Shown: positions 50,411-59,464 of the stretch, one piece after another
Layout of the letters: the number at the start of each line of letters is the position of its first letter
How positions within the stretch are numbered: position 1 is the first letter of the stretch
The notes under the pieces: model-generated
The model's database searches: none
The model's input: the letters and a program-made list of their open reading frames with translations, nothing else
What the model was told of the DNA's origin: nothing
Source: PSRF01 sp051000815
GTDB lineage: Bacteria > Acidobacteriota > Blastocatellia > Pyrinomonadales > Pyrinomonadaceae
Direction of reading: 5' to 3'
NCBI GenBank assembly: GCA_051000815.1
Contig: JBPCNX010000098.1
Span: 1-64,000, forward strand
Length of the DNA: 64,000 bases
Program-made: the position numbers and the translations under genes

Positions 50411-51973
50411 ATGATGGCATCAGTTAAAGGAATCTGCCGCCGCGCGCTGTGGACGGTATCGTTGGGATTGCTCTGCATCCTGAGTGCCTTCTCGCAGAAA
50501 AAAGAAGAGTGTGCGACACGAATCACGCTGCTTCAGGTAAATGACGTATACCAGTTCGCCCCGGTCGATCGTGGCACTCGTGGCGGTATCGGGCGCGTCT
50601 TAACGTTGAAGAAACAAATTCAAAAGGATTCGCCAAACACCCTTTTTCTCTTTTCCGGCGACACAATCTCGCCCTCCGTGGAATCGATTACCTACAAAGG
50701 CGCGCAGATGATCGAGGCGTGGAATGTTGCCGGTCTCGATTATGCGACCTTCGGCAACCATGAGTTTGATTTCGGGCCTGACGTATTACTCGAGCGCATC
50801 AAGGAATCACGGTTTACCTGGTTGGCGGCAAACGTGATCGACAAGAAGACTGGCAAACCGTTTGGGGGCGTACCGCCTTTCGTAATCCGGGAATTTTCTG
50901 GAGTGAAGATCGGGATTTTCGGCCTGGTATTGCCGGAAACGAAGACCACTTCGCGGCCGGGACCGGATGTGGAGTTTCTTGATCCCTGCGACACCGCGAA
51001 AAAGGTGATATCAGATCTGCACGAGCGGGGGGCTAAGGTGGTGGTGGCCTTAACTCATCTCTCAATGCGCGAAGACAAGGAGGTCGCCCGTTGTTCGGAT
51101 GTAGACGTAATTATTGGTGGCCACGAACACACATTGTTGGAATCTGCGGCGGGCGGCGCTGCGATTTTCAAGATGACAGCGGATGCTCGTGAGTTGGGAA
51201 GAATCGATTTGAATATCTCGAGGTCGAGCGGCAAATTGGAAAGCATCGATTGGAAGGTGATTCCTGTTAACAGTGAAACGCCTGAGGATCCGGATTTTGC
51301 TCCGGTCTATCGGAAGTATTCTGGTCTGTTGAAGGAGTTGTCGCAGCCCGTCGGGCGGGGAACCGTTGCTTTAGACGCTCGCAGCGCCGAGAGCCGCACT
51401 CGGGAAACGAATGTGGGCAACCTGATTACCGATGCTTTTCGCAACGCCACCCGCGCCGATGTTGCAGTGATCAATGGCGGTTCGATCCGCGCGGACACGA
51501 TCATTAGTCCCGGCAGGCTTACGACGAGAGACTTGCTTTCGATTCTGCCTTTCAAGAACAAGGTAGTAAAACTGGAAATGACAGGAGCCAGGTTACGAGC
51601 GGTGCTGGAGCACGGCGTCGCGCGCAGCGCTGAAGATGCGGAGCCCGGACGGTTTCCGCAGGTGTCGGGCATTCGTTTCACATTTGACGCCAGCCGTCCT
51701 GCCGGCGCGCGCGTAATAGATGTAACTGTAAATCGCCTTCCGCTCGACGAGAATAAGAAATACACTTTGGCGACGACGAACTTTCTGGCAGAAGGCGGCG
51801 ATGGTTATGCGGCATTGCAAGAGGAGCGAGTTTTAATCACACCCGACCAGGGAATGAGTGATTTCGATGTTCTGCGCCGGGCGCTGACCGCAAAGACGAT
51901 TTCGCCAAAAGTAGAGGGACGTATCAAACGGCTGGATAGTCTGCGAAGTGAAAACGCAGAATGCCCGGAATAA
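50411..51973 (+). CDS. Exported 5'-nucleotidase / UDP-sugar hydrolase family
   Basis: 520 aa from ATG 50411 (GAGGAAAG upstream). Signal peptide is about residues 8-28. The metallophosphoesterase domain has TLLQVNDVYQFAPV, FLFSGDTISPSV, FGNHEFDFGPDVL, VALTHLSMREDKEV and IIGGHEHTLLES. The C-terminal substrate domain has ETNVGNLITDAFRNATRADV, AVINGGSIRADTIISPGRLT and LAEGGDGYAALQ. It hydrolyses nucleotides or related compounds outside the cytoplasm. The GTG of the following TPR frame overlaps its end, so the two are linked. Confidence 0.93.
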   Translation: MMASVKGICRRALWTVSLGLLCILSAFSQKKEECATRITLLQVNDVYQFAPVDRGTRGGIGRVLTLKKQIQKDSPNTLFLFSGDTISPSVESITYKGAQMIEAWNVAGLDYATFGNHEFDFGPDVLLERIKESRFTWLAANVIDKKTGKPFGGVPPFVIREFSGVKIGIFGLVLPETKTTSRPGPDVEFLDPCDTAKKVISDLHERGAKVVVALTHLSMREDKEVARCSDVDVIIGGHEHTLLESAAGGAAIFKMTADARELGRIDLNISRSSGKLESIDWKVIPVNSETPEDPDFAPVYRKYSGLLKELSQPVGRGTVALDARSAESRTRETNVGNLITDAFRNATRADVAVINGGSIRADTIISPGRLTTRDLLSILPFKNKVVKLEMTGARLRAVLEHGVARSAEDAEPGRFPQVSGIRFTFDASRPAGARVIDVTVNRLPLDENKKYTLATTNFLAEGGDGYAALQEERVLITPDQGMSDFDVLRRALTAKTISPKVEGRIKRLDSLRSENAECPE

Positions 51974-51977
51974 GAAA

Positions 51978-52487
51978 ATGATTGTTGACCAAACTTATGA
52001 TGACGGCGCGTCGGCGGCGAAGTACGAAGCCAGGCAATTGTTCCAGGAGGCCTACTCGGCTCAATTAGAGCAAGACTTTGAAACCGCGATTGAACTCTAC
52101 CGGCGTTCGATCGAAACGTATCCCACCGCCGAAGCCCATACGTTTCTGGGGTGGGTCTATAGTTTTCAGAATCGATACGATGAGGCTATTGCCGAATGCC
52201 TGGAAGCTATTCGGGTCGATGAGACGTTTGGCAACCCCTATAACGACATCGGGAGTTACCTACTGGCGAAAGGTGATTCCTACGGCTGCGTGCGGTGGTT
52301 CAGACGGGCTTTGTTGGCGCCGCGCTATGAGTCTTATGTGTTCCCTCACTTCAATCTCGCTCGGGTTTATGAAAGGCGCCGCAGGTATTTGGATGCTGTC
52401 AAACACTATAGCCTCGCGCTCGAACAACAACCCGGCTTCGCTGAAGCAACAACCGCACTCCGTCGCCTGCAAGCCTTGCTGAACTAG
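51978..52487 (+). CDS. Small TPR protein
   Basis: 169 aa from ATG 51978. GTG 51948, overlapping the nucleotidase, would add ten residues and is an alternative start. TPR helices are FQEAYSAQLEQDFETAIELY, RRSIETYPTAEAHTFLGWVY, SFQNRYDEAIAECLEAIRVD, FNLARVYERRRRYLDAVKHY and SLALEQQPGFAEATTALRRL, giving about four repeats. No signal peptide, so it is probably cytoplasmic. Tight coupling to the 5'-nucleotidase is the only contextual clue. Confidence 0.85.
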   Translation: MIVDQTYDDGASAAKYEARQLFQEAYSAQLEQDFETAIELYRRSIETYPTAEAHTFLGWVYSFQNRYDEAIAECLEAIRVDETFGNPYNDIGSYLLAKGDSYGCVRWFRRALLAPRYESYVFPHFNLARVYERRRRYLDAVKHYSLALEQQPGFAEATTALRRLQALLN

Positions 52488-52519
52488 GATACTGATGAGT
52501 TTGGGTCGAGGGATTGTTA

Positions 52520-52655
52520 CCACTCATATCAGAACCGGGAGGGGTAGCGGACGGGTTTGTAGTGGGAAATTCAAAGTTTCAGGACTGGGTTTGTTGTTCG
52601 TTGAAAGTCGGCGAATGGACCCGGTCGCTACCGCTCCCGGTTCTGACATTGAGTG
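52520..52655. repeat. Inverted repeat, CAGAACCGGGAGnGGTAGCG arms
   Basis: The left arm (about 52520-52554) reads CCACTCATATCAGAACCGGG and the right arm (about 52621-52655) is its imperfect reverse complement with CGCTACCGCTCCCGGTTCTG. It lies between convergent genes. Confidence 0.85.
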
Positions 52656-52684
52656 GGACCGAGGTTTGACCAAATTACTAGTAC

Positions 52685-53065
52685 CTAGTGCGTGGTAATT
52701 TTGGTCTTTTGGCGGTTCGCATCAACCGCTACATAAACTACTTCCGCTTCGGTTACGCGCACCCGCTCGCTGCTTGAGCCCACTCGTTCCGCCTCCACAA
52801 TTACGCGAACCGTAATCGACGTAGTCCCAATCCGCACGGTCTCACTATAAAGACTGATCAGATCCCCGACGAATACCGGCTTGTGGAAAATGACTTCGCG
52901 CATCGCCACTGTTACAAACCGATCCATTTTCGTGCGCCGGTGCGCTTCGATGGCGCCTGCCATATCGATATAACTCAGAATAACGCCGCCGAAAATTGTA
53001 CCAGCCGAGTTTGTGTCGCGTGGTAGAAGCGTTATGCGGATCGCCGGATCTCTAAAGGAATTCAT
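52685..53065 (-). CDS. Acyl-CoA thioesterase, hotdog fold (YciA-like)
   Basis: 126 aa. Core RITLLPRDTNSAGTIFGGVI, LSYIDMAGAIEAHRRTKMDR and VTVAMREVIFHKPVFVGDLI are typical for the YciA/BFIT-like single-hotdog thioesterases. The catalytic Asp region is SYIDMAGAI. It hydrolyses acyl-CoAs and usually forms hexamers. The C-terminus VYVAVDANRQKTKIT is normal. No other lipid gene is adjacent. Confidence 0.92.
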   Translation of the reverse strand: MNSFRDPAIRITLLPRDTNSAGTIFGGVILSYIDMAGAIEAHRRTKMDRFVTVAMREVIFHKPVFVGDLISLYSETVRIGTTSITVRVIVEAERVGSSSERVRVTEAEVVYVAVDANRQKTKITTH

Positions 53066-53098
53066 GGCGCTATCGTAACAGCTAACAGCAAGAATGCT

Positions 53099-53126
53099 GC
53101 CGCGAATTAACGCGGAAAACGCGGAT
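53099..53126. repeat. Single arm of the CCGCGGATTAACGCGG word family
   Basis: GCCGCGAATTAACGCGGAAA and following words match the arms of the element at 59310-59464. No second arm was found here. Confidence 0.6.
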
Positions 53127-53300
53127 CAAGTCCCAGCTAATAGTTACCGGAATTCTAAATGCTGACTCGCTGCCCCAGTCCTCGCGTGAAGCTGGTCGTT
53201 CGCTGTTTGGGGAACGGAACCGGGACTTCGGTGTCTAAAATAGCGGCGAGTGAGTTGCTGGCGGCGTTAACCTGATTGGTACAAGTTAAGGTTGAAAATT

Positions 53301-53522
53301 ATGGCAATCCTGGCGCTACCCGGTCTTATGGCCGTAGCAGTTCTTTCTAACCCTGAAGGCGGTATTTCCGAATTCAACGATCTTGGCAATCTACTCCTGG
53401 GAGGCTTCGTGCTGGCTGTGGGTCTGGCCGTGGCCCTCACTTTCGTCCGGTTGAAAATGCGTGACAAAAGACCACCGGCAAAGCAATTCATTTCGATAAG
53501 TACGCTCGACAAGAAGGAGTGA
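53301..53522 (+). CDS. Small one-to-two-span membrane protein
   Basis: 73 aa from ATG 53301, with AAGG upstream. TTG 53292 would add three residues. Two hydrophobic stretches (MAILALPGLMAVAVL and LLLGGFVLAVGLAVALTFVR) flank NPEGGISEFNDLGN, and a basic tail follows (RLKMRDKRPPAKQF). I do not recognise a family. Its position between the thioesterase and a convergent hydrolase gives no functional clue. Confidence 0.6.
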   Translation: MAILALPGLMAVAVLSNPEGGISEFNDLGNLLLGGFVLAVGLAVALTFVRLKMRDKRPPAKQFISISTLDKKE

Positions 53523-53526
53523 GGTC

Positions 53527-54186
53527 CTAGCCGGCGCGGGAAACAAACTGCTTCTCTACCCATTCTGTAATCACTTGTTTCAGTTCATCCAGGTGACCGG
53601 CAAAAAAGTGCCCGGCCCCTGAGATTATCCTGAGTTCGACAGCAGAATTTTTTCTCAACTGGCTAACCAGGTGTTCGAGCTCATCCACGTTTCCAAACTC
53701 ATCCTGATCCCCGTGCACGAAGAGTATTGGTTTGCGACAAGCTAAGAGGAAACTGAAGTTGTACTTGTTAACCGGTGTGCCGATGCTGATCAGATTGACA
53801 ACGTGCGCGTCGGCAATTCCCACTTCCAATCCGACGCGCGAGCCGAAAGAAAATCCGCAAAGAGTAATCGGCAACCCGGGATAGTTCGTCACCAGGTAAG
53901 TTAGCCCGTCTCGCACATCTTCCAGTTCACCGCGTCCTTCATCGTGTTCTCCCGAACTTTGTCCCACGCCGCGAAAGTTTATGCGCAGGGTTGTGAGACC
54001 AGCATCGTTCAAAGCGCTGGCTGCACGAAAGACTACCTTGTTATGCATAGTGCCGCCTCCCAGCGGATGCGGATGAAGCACGAGGGCCACACCGCGCGCA
54101 CGCTCATCCTGCGTCTCCTTGATGATGGCTTCGAGACGTCCGTGCGCCACGGGAATAAGAAGATTGCCGGCTGGATACATGTTCAA
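53527..54186 (-). CDS. Alpha/beta hydrolase
   Basis: 219 aa. GVALVLHPHPLGGGTMHNKV (oxyanion region), LRINFRGVGQSSGEHDEGRG, ITLCGFSFGSRVGLEVGI (nucleophile Ser), ILFVHGDQDEFGNVDELEHL (acid Asp) and ISGAGHFFAGHLDEL (His). The compact form matches the alpha/beta hydrolases of the dienelactone-hydrolase-like/DUF group with the HPHP motif. A carboxylesterase role is likely, but the substrate is unknown. There is no signal peptide. Confidence 0.9.
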   Translation of the reverse strand: MNMYPAGNLLIPVAHGRLEAIIKETQDERARGVALVLHPHPLGGGTMHNKVVFRAASALNDAGLTTLRINFRGVGQSSGEHDEGRGELEDVRDGLTYLVTNYPGLPITLCGFSFGSRVGLEVGIADAHVVNLISIGTPVNKYNFSFLLACRKPILFVHGDQDEFGNVDELEHLVSQLRKNSAVELRIISGAGHFFAGHLDELKQVITEWVEKQFVSRAG

Positions 54187-54403
54187 TTCAAGCTACCAAA
54201 TCGTCTTCAACGTGTCACGGAGTGGAGAATAGCTTTAGAGGGGACAAGGCTTCGCAACTCTCGCAAGCATTCCGCGAAATGGCCTTGTTGAAATACTCAT
54301 TGCGCATAGCGCCCTGAAAACTATAGACATCGATCAACGATTTCGGCTAAATTGTTTAAAGCCTTAGAGAGACACACCCACAAGCAGGGGAAAAGTTTGG
54401 ACA

Positions 54404-54898
54404 ATGCAGGCTAATTATCTTCCTTCAGTTGTTGCTTCCTTAATTGACCCAGCGCTCATGATCGAATTCTTACCGGCCCGGACTACCGATTCTGTTCGTC
54501 AGCCACTCTTTAAAGATCGATCGCAGCCGGACGTTGAAAAGAGACGCCGCGCTCTGGTTGTTGATGATGTTGCAGACGTGACTGAAATGCTCTCGGTGCT
54601 CCTCACGCATGCGGGTTACGATGTGATAACGGCGGGCTCGGCCGCCGCGGCAATTACATCGGCAAGTCAAAACCAGTTTGATGTGATCATTTCCGACATC
54701 GGCATGCCGCAAATGAGTGGGTATGAACTGGCGCGGGCCGTTCGCGGGATACCCGGTTATGAGACCGTACCAATGCTCGCGCTAACCGGCTACTCGAAAT
54801 TCGACGACCCCCAGCGATCGCTTGATGCCGGCTTTGACGCCCACCTCACCAAACCTGTCGAACCAAGGGAGCTTCTCGATCTTATCGAACAACTGTGA
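54404..54898 (+). CDS. Single-domain response regulator
   Basis: 164 aa. Receiver domain at about 47-163: RALVVDDVADVTEMLSVLL with the acidic pair Asp54-Asp55, the phosphoacceptor Asp98 in FDVIISDIGMPQMSGYELAR, MLALTGYSKFDDPQRSLDAG (Thr) and AHLTKPVEPRELLDL (Lys). No output domain follows, and an N-terminal extension of about 45 residues precedes it. A CheY-like or phosphorelay role is likely. No histidine kinase is in the window. Confidence 0.93.
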   Translation: MQANYLPSVVASLIDPALMIEFLPARTTDSVRQPLFKDRSQPDVEKRRRALVVDDVADVTEMLSVLLTHAGYDVITAGSAAAAITSASQNQFDVIISDIGMPQMSGYELARAVRGIPGYETVPMLALTGYSKFDDPQRSLDAGFDAHLTKPVEPRELLDLIEQL

Positions 54899-54938
54899 AA
54901 CCGGGCTGCGCTTGTCGAGAGAGCACAGTTGATGTTTG

Positions 54939-56624
54939 ATGAAGACTTCCCTGGCCCTTCCCACTATTGTCAAATCCGAAAAGGCAATTCGCGTCCTCCA
55001 ATTCGTCGCCGGTGCGATCGTTATTGGTGTCGTATTCTGGCGACTGCAGTTTTCAACACAGGCAATTTGCTGCGGCGACTTCGATGGTTACTATCACATC
55101 AAATGGAGCCGCTTGCTTTGGGAGGGCCTGCGCCACGGCAACTTTCCCCCGCTTTTTTCCTGGCTGCCGCTCACAACTCTCAACTCGCGCGATTACGTAG
55201 ATCATCATCTACTCTTTCACATCTTCCAGATTCCCTTTACGTTTGCCGATCTGCGTCTGGGTGCAAAGGTGGCTTCTATTATCTTTGCCAGCCTTGCCGT
55301 GCTCGCTTGTTATTGGCTGCTGCTAAAATTTCGCATTCGTTATGCTTTTATCTGGCTGCTGGCGTTGCTCGCCTGCTCCGCGCCTTTTCTTTTCCGAATC
55401 AACATGGCGAAGGCCCCACCTCTGGCTATTATTTACCTGGTCGCCGGCATCTTTTTGTTGTTCAAGAAGAAGTATTGGCCCCTGGTTCCGCTCGCGTTCG
55501 TGTTTGCGCTGACTTACGACATGGTGGTGTTGCTGATTCTTGCCGCCTGTTTCTGGGTAATTGTGATCGCGTGGACGGAGCGCCGGTTTGAATGGCGGCC
55601 GCTGGTGTGGGTGCTGCTGGGAACCGCGGCAGGATTTGTCATCAATCCGTATTTCCCACACAACCTGCAACTCTTCTGCGAGCACCTGCGCATCAAGCTG
55701 ACGCCAAGTGACTTTTCGACCAAAGTCGGCCAGGAGTGGTACCCCTACAATTCCTGGGAGTTCATTGGGAACTCCGTAGTTGCTTGCGTTGCGATGTTGA
55801 TTGGTTACCTGGCCTTCGATCCCGGGGATCGAAAACGCGCGCACCATCCACTCTTCTTCCTGTTGTTTGCTACAGCATTGATGATCATGACGGCGCGTTG
55901 GAAGCGAATTGCGGAATACTGGCCTCCATTCGCCGTCATGTTCGCGGCTTTCTCTCTGCAGCCCTGGATTGCTGGGGCTCGTTCCGCGTTTACCAATCTG
56001 CCGACGGACGTGATGGATGAGTTGCAACCCTTTCTGGATCGCGATGAACTTGCCATCTCCTCTCAGGAAGACGAGCGCGCTGTGCTTTGGCGAACGATTA
56101 TTATCGCGGTGATAGCAGTCGTGTTGGGATTCGCTTTTGCTCTCAACCTGCGCGTGACGATGGTCGATATCGGAACGAGTGAACGACATGACTACTTTCG
56201 TGCCGGCGCTGGATGGATGCGCGCAAATGTCCCACCCGGTGAACTCATTTTTAATACGGACTGGGACGATTTCCCCCGACTCTTTTACTTTGATCCAACT
56301 CATCGCTACGTGTCCGGCCTGGATCCGACATATCTTTTCGACAAGGATCCGGCCTTATCAAAGCTTTACGATCGTGTGACGCTTGGCGAAGAAGCCGATC
56401 CAGGGCCCCTGGTCAGGGATCGCTTTGGCGCTCGTTACGTTTTTACCGATAATGGGCATAATGATTTCTATACCAAAGCGATGGAGAGCGGGTGGTTTGA
56501 GGTGATCTACGAAGATGCGGATTGCACGATCCTTTACATTCGCGACCAGAAGGTTGAACCGGAGCCAGAGGAGCCGGCGATCGAGGGTCTGACTGGAGAA
56601 GCGCCGGAGGACGATGAGCCATGA
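54939..56624 (+). CDS. GT-C-like polytopic membrane protein
   Basis: 561 aa from ATG 54939, directly after an in-frame TTG. About ten membrane segments are clustered at 18-420. The first loop has CCGDFDGYYHIKWSRLLWEG, resembling the acidic DxD-type lumenal loop of STT3/ArnT-like glycosyltransferases. A long C-terminal extracytoplasmic part (about 425-561) contains RAGAGWMRANVPPGELIFNT, DWDDFPRLFYFDPTHRYVSG and LVRDRFGARYVFTDNGHNDF. The tail is acidic (EPEEPAIEGLTGEAPEDDEP). A lipid-linked sugar transferase is possible, but no family can be assigned firmly. Confidence 0.82.
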   Translation: MKTSLALPTIVKSEKAIRVLQFVAGAIVIGVVFWRLQFSTQAICCGDFDGYYHIKWSRLLWEGLRHGNFPPLFSWLPLTTLNSRDYVDHHLLFHIFQIPFTFADLRLGAKVASIIFASLAVLACYWLLLKFRIRYAFIWLLALLACSAPFLFRINMAKAPPLAIIYLVAGIFLLFKKKYWPLVPLAFVFALTYDMVVLLILAACFWVIVIAWTERRFEWRPLVWVLLGTAAGFVINPYFPHNLQLFCEHLRIKLTPSDFSTKVGQEWYPYNSWEFIGNSVVACVAMLIGYLAFDPGDRKRAHHPLFFLLFATALMIMTARWKRIAEYWPPFAVMFAAFSLQPWIAGARSAFTNLPTDVMDELQPFLDRDELAISSQEDERAVLWRTIIIAVIAVVLGFAFALNLRVTMVDIGTSERHDYFRAGAGWMRANVPPGELIFNTDWDDFPRLFYFDPTHRYVSGLDPTYLFDKDPALSKLYDRVTLGEEADPGPLVRDRFGARYVFTDNGHNDFYTKAMESGWFEVIYEDADCTILYIRDQKVEPEPEEPAIEGLTGEAPEDDEP

Positions 56625-56667
56625 TTCGTTGGTATGATGTAAGCTAGGAGAAATTCAAGAAGAGGAC

Positions 56668-57069
56668 ATGGCTAAAATAACTCTGAAGTCGTCTATGGCT
56701 GGAATTGCGCTTGCAGTAATGGGCCTGACATTGCCGGCTTGCAGTTCGGAAAACCCGACCCAGCCCTCCGCGGGCAATGCTCCCAGTTCAGCGCCGGCTG
56801 CGGCCTTGCCAAAAAGTTCTTTCGAGCGCGACCTGCAGTTTATTCGCAATGGACAGTTCACTTATGTTTGGGTGTTTTCGCGAAAGGATGGCAAGCCGCT
56901 TGACAGGGATGATGCCAACTTCCTGCGACAAAGCGCCCCTCAGGTTATTGATTGGGTAACCACGGACGAAGGGAAACGCGTGATCGGCGGCACCAATTTC
57001 GACCTTGAGCAGGGTGGGCTTCCTGAACTGAGAAAGCGTTTCGTGGTTGAGGACTATACTGGGAAGTAA
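56668..57069 (+). CDS. Putative lipoprotein of unknown function
   Basis: 133 aa with lipobox LTLPACSSE (Cys at about residue 25) after a hydrophobic signal. The mature part has SFERDLQFIRNGQFTYVWVF, SRKDGKPLDRDDANFLRQSA and QVIDWVTTDEGKRVIGGTNF. It is a small soluble domain of about 90 residues without a recognised family. It is 43 nt downstream of the membrane-protein gene and possibly co-transcribed. A two-hairpin repeat follows its stop. Confidence 0.8.
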   Translation: MAKITLKSSMAGIALAVMGLTLPACSSENPTQPSAGNAPSSAPAAALPKSSFERDLQFIRNGQFTYVWVFSRKDGKPLDRDDANFLRQSAPQVIDWVTTDEGKRVIGGTNFDLEQGGLPELRKRFVVEDYTGK

Positions 57070-57081
57070 GGGTTTTGGAGT

Positions 57082-57128
57082 GCGGCAACGTGTTGCCGCT
57101 CTTTTGAAAACCGCTGACAGGTCAGCGG
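57082..57128. repeat. Dispersed two-hairpin repeat, best copy
   Basis: GCGGCAACGTGTTGCCGC (57082-57099) and CCGCTGACAGGTCAGCGG (57111-57128), both with perfect 8-bp stems and 2-nt loops. The same two words occur at 6232-6301, in the opposite order. Confidence 0.88.
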
Positions 57129-57136
57129 AAGCCAAA

Positions 57137-58165
57137 TTACGGCACCAGGACTAACTTGCCAAACTGCGCGCGGTCTTCCATTGACTCATGCGCGCGTCTC
57201 GCTTCCGCCAAAGGCATACTCCGATCTACCACAGGGCGAAGCGCTCCACGCTTCACAAACTTCATCGCTTCCAGCAACTCGGCCTTCGTACCCATGAACG
57301 ATCCGAGAATTGTCAGGTGGCGATAGAAAACCTGTCTGATATCAGTTTGCGCGTCATAGCCACTCGTTGCGCCACAGGTAACCAACCTGCCGTTGTTTTT
57401 GAGCGACGCGATGGAGCCACCCCAGGTTGCCGTGCCAGTGTGTTCAAAAACGACATCAACTCCGCGACGCTCCGTTAAGCGTTTGACCTCTTTAGGCCAG
57501 TCTGCATGGGTGTAATTGATCACCTCGTCAGCGCCCAGCTCTTTTGCTTTTGCGAGTTTGTCATCCGCGCCGGCTGTGGCGATCACTCGTGCACCGCGAA
57601 GTTTCGCTATCTGGATTCCCATCGAACCAACACCGCTGCCGGCTGCATGAACGAGCACGTCTTCGCCCGGCTGCACTTCGGCGCGCGTTACGAGCATGTG
57701 CCAGGCGGTGACAGTGACCAGTGGTAATGCTGCAGCTTCTTCCCAACTCAGACTCTTTGGCTTCGGAATCACATTCACCGCGGGCACAGCCACTAACTCA
57801 GCATAACCACCGTCGCGACGGTATCCGAGAATGTCATAGTCGCGGCAGAAATTATCCCGGCCACGTAGACACTCGTGACAATGTCCGCATGAAACACCGG
57901 GCTGCACCAGCACTTCATCACCCGGACTCACCCAGGTCGCTAACGCCCCAACCTCTCGCACAACGCCGGCAATGTCATTGCCGAGGATGTGTGGTAAGGG
58001 GATCTGGATTCCGGGTAGGCCGCCGCGCGCCCAAACATCGAGATGATTCAGAGCGCAGGCCCTTACCTCAATTAGAACTTCGTCAGCTTTGATCGCGGGC
58101 TCAGGAACCTCGGCATACTCGAGCACCTCGGGCCCGCCGTGTTTACGAAAAATGACAGCTTTCAT
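57137..58165 (-). CDS. Zinc-containing alcohol dehydrogenase family protein (MDR)
   Basis: 342 aa. GroES-like N-terminus MKAVIFRKHGGPEVLEYAEV, LGNDIAGVVREVGALA, four structural-zinc Cys (93, 96, 99, 107: SCGHCHECLRGRDNFC), and Rossmann AAGSGVGSMGIQIAKLRGAR (about 173-192). TCGATSGYDAQTDIRQVF and LTILGSFMGTKAELLE follow. It fits MDR alcohol dehydrogenases/quinone reductases. The substrate-site His is replaced in LGNDIAG, so it may be a reductase rather than an ADH. Confidence 0.92.
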   Translation of the reverse strand: MKAVIFRKHGGPEVLEYAEVPEPAIKADEVLIEVRACALNHLDVWARGGLPGIQIPLPHILGNDIAGVVREVGALATWVSPGDEVLVQPGVSCGHCHECLRGRDNFCRDYDILGYRRDGGYAELVAVPAVNVIPKPKSLSWEEAAALPLVTVTAWHMLVTRAEVQPGEDVLVHAAGSGVGSMGIQIAKLRGARVIATAGADDKLAKAKELGADEVINYTHADWPKEVKRLTERRGVDVVFEHTGTATWGGSIASLKNNGRLVTCGATSGYDAQTDIRQVFYRHLTILGSFMGTKAELLEAMKFVKRGALRPVVDRSMPLAEARRAHESMEDRAQFGKLVLVP

Positions 58166-58211
58166 GACTCGCGAACTCTTTCAGAGTTCTAATGGTTGCT
58201 GAGATTGAAAA

Positions 58212-58231
58212 CCCAGGGTAGAAACCCTGGG
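58212..58231. repeat. CCCAGGG/CCCTGGG hairpin
   Basis: A perfect 7-bp stem (58212-58218, 58225-58231) with loop TAGAAA, between the MDR and lipA genes. A second small hairpin GAACTC-TTTCA-GAGTTC lies before it. Confidence 0.65.
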
Positions 58232-58282
58232 CTCAAATTCGCGAACTCCTTCGAAGTAAAATTTTGAAACTGCTCGCGACGA

Positions 58283-59269
58283 TTAGTTAGCAAAGTTCTC
58301 GGAGATCAACTCGCCAGGCGTTAATGAAGGACGATCTTCGGCCTGTTGTCTGGCGTGGTACGACGAACGGGTGAGCGGGCTCGATTGCACGTGATGAAAT
58401 CCTAGTTCCATGCCAATCTCACGCCAACGCTCAAACTCGTCCGGAGTAACATAGCGTTCGACAGGTAAGCGTTTTTCATAGGGCTGCAAGTATTGTCCGA
58501 TCGTCATGATGTCACAGGAAACTGCGCGCAAATCCTTCATCAGGTCCACAACCTCATCGAACTCTTCGCCCAGTCCTACCATGATCCCGCTCTTGGTGAG
58601 CATGCCGCGACCCTCGCGATCACATCTGTCGGCAGCGCGCTGTAACAGCGTCAGCGACTGTTGATAAAGAGCGTCAGGCCTTACGCGGCGATAGAGTCGC
58701 GCGATTGTTTCTGTGTTGTGGTTGAGCACATCCGGCCGGGCGTCGAGCACGGCATTGAGTGCGTCTTCGTCCCCGTTAAAGTCGGGTATCAGTACTTCGA
58801 TTTTGCACTCGGGATTTAAGGCGCGCACCTGGCGAATGGTTTCGGCCCAATGGCTCGCGCCGCCGTCCGGCAAATCATCGCGATTAACCGACGTGATCAC
58901 GGTGTGCGCGAGATTTAGATGGCGCACCGCTTCAGCGACGTGGCGTGGTTCCGCCGCGTCAAGCGATCCCGGTTCTCCTTTGCCGACAGCGCAAAAACCG
59001 CAGTGACGGGTGCAGATATCGCCGCCCAGCATGAATGTTGCCGTCCTGTCAGACCAGCACTCAAAAATGTTGGGGCAACGCGCCTCCTGACAAACCGTAT
59101 GCAGATTGAGCCCTTCGATCAGTTGCAAAACGTGGTTCTGATTCGTGGGATCACCGAGACGAATCTTCAGCCAATCCGGCTTGGGCTGGCGTTGTCGGGG
59201 CGTATTGCTGATTACGTTAAGTTCGCGGGCCAAGGTGTGAACTCCAGTCAGATTTGCTACGGCAAACAT
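58283..59269 (-). CDS. lipA: Lipoyl synthase
   Basis: 328 aa. Auxiliary cluster Cys60, Cys65 and Cys71 (VCQEARCPNIFEC) and radical-SAM Cys86, Cys90 and Cys93 (CTRHCGFC). TVITSVNRDDLPDGGASHWA, LNHNTETIARLYRRVRPDAL, MTIGQYLQPYEKRLPVERYV and the final SSPLTRSSYHA are all family hallmarks. It inserts two sulfurs into octanoyl-protein with SAM. The gene lies on the same strand as the dehydratase and lipB, separated by a repeat region of 191 nt. Confidence 0.97.
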   Translation of the reverse strand: MFAVANLTGVHTLARELNVISNTPRQRQPKPDWLKIRLGDPTNQNHVLQLIEGLNLHTVCQEARCPNIFECWSDRTATFMLGGDICTRHCGFCAVGKGEPGSLDAAEPRHVAEAVRHLNLAHTVITSVNRDDLPDGGASHWAETIRQVRALNPECKIEVLIPDFNGDEDALNAVLDARPDVLNHNTETIARLYRRVRPDALYQQSLTLLQRAADRCDREGRGMLTKSGIMVGLGEEFDEVVDLMKDLRAVSCDIMTIGQYLQPYEKRLPVERYVTPDEFERWREIGMELGFHHVQSSPLTRSSYHARQQAEDRPSLTPGELISENFAN

Positions 59270-59309
59270 TCTAACATCGCGCCCGCGGCAAGCAGTAATG
59301 GGGGGAAAA

Positions 59310-59464
59310 TCAGCCGCGGATAACGCGGATTTACCGGATCAGAAATCTTTCTAAAGGCTAGGAAGAATCAGCTGCGGATGAACGCTGATTAGGATCAGAA
59401 ATTTCCTTGCTAATGAAACTTTCTGAAGTTCTAATCCGCGTTTTCCGCGTGAATCCGCGGCTAA
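59310..59464. repeat. Word-type inverted repeat, CGCGGATT words
   Basis: The left arm (about 59310-59331) has CAGCCGCGGATAACGCGGAT. The right arm (59431-59464) is the reverse word run TCCGCGTTTTCCGCG...CCGCGGCTAATA and overlaps the end of the dehydratase gene. A third word run (CAGCTGCGGATGAACGCTG) lies between. The family also appears at 53099. Confidence 0.82.
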
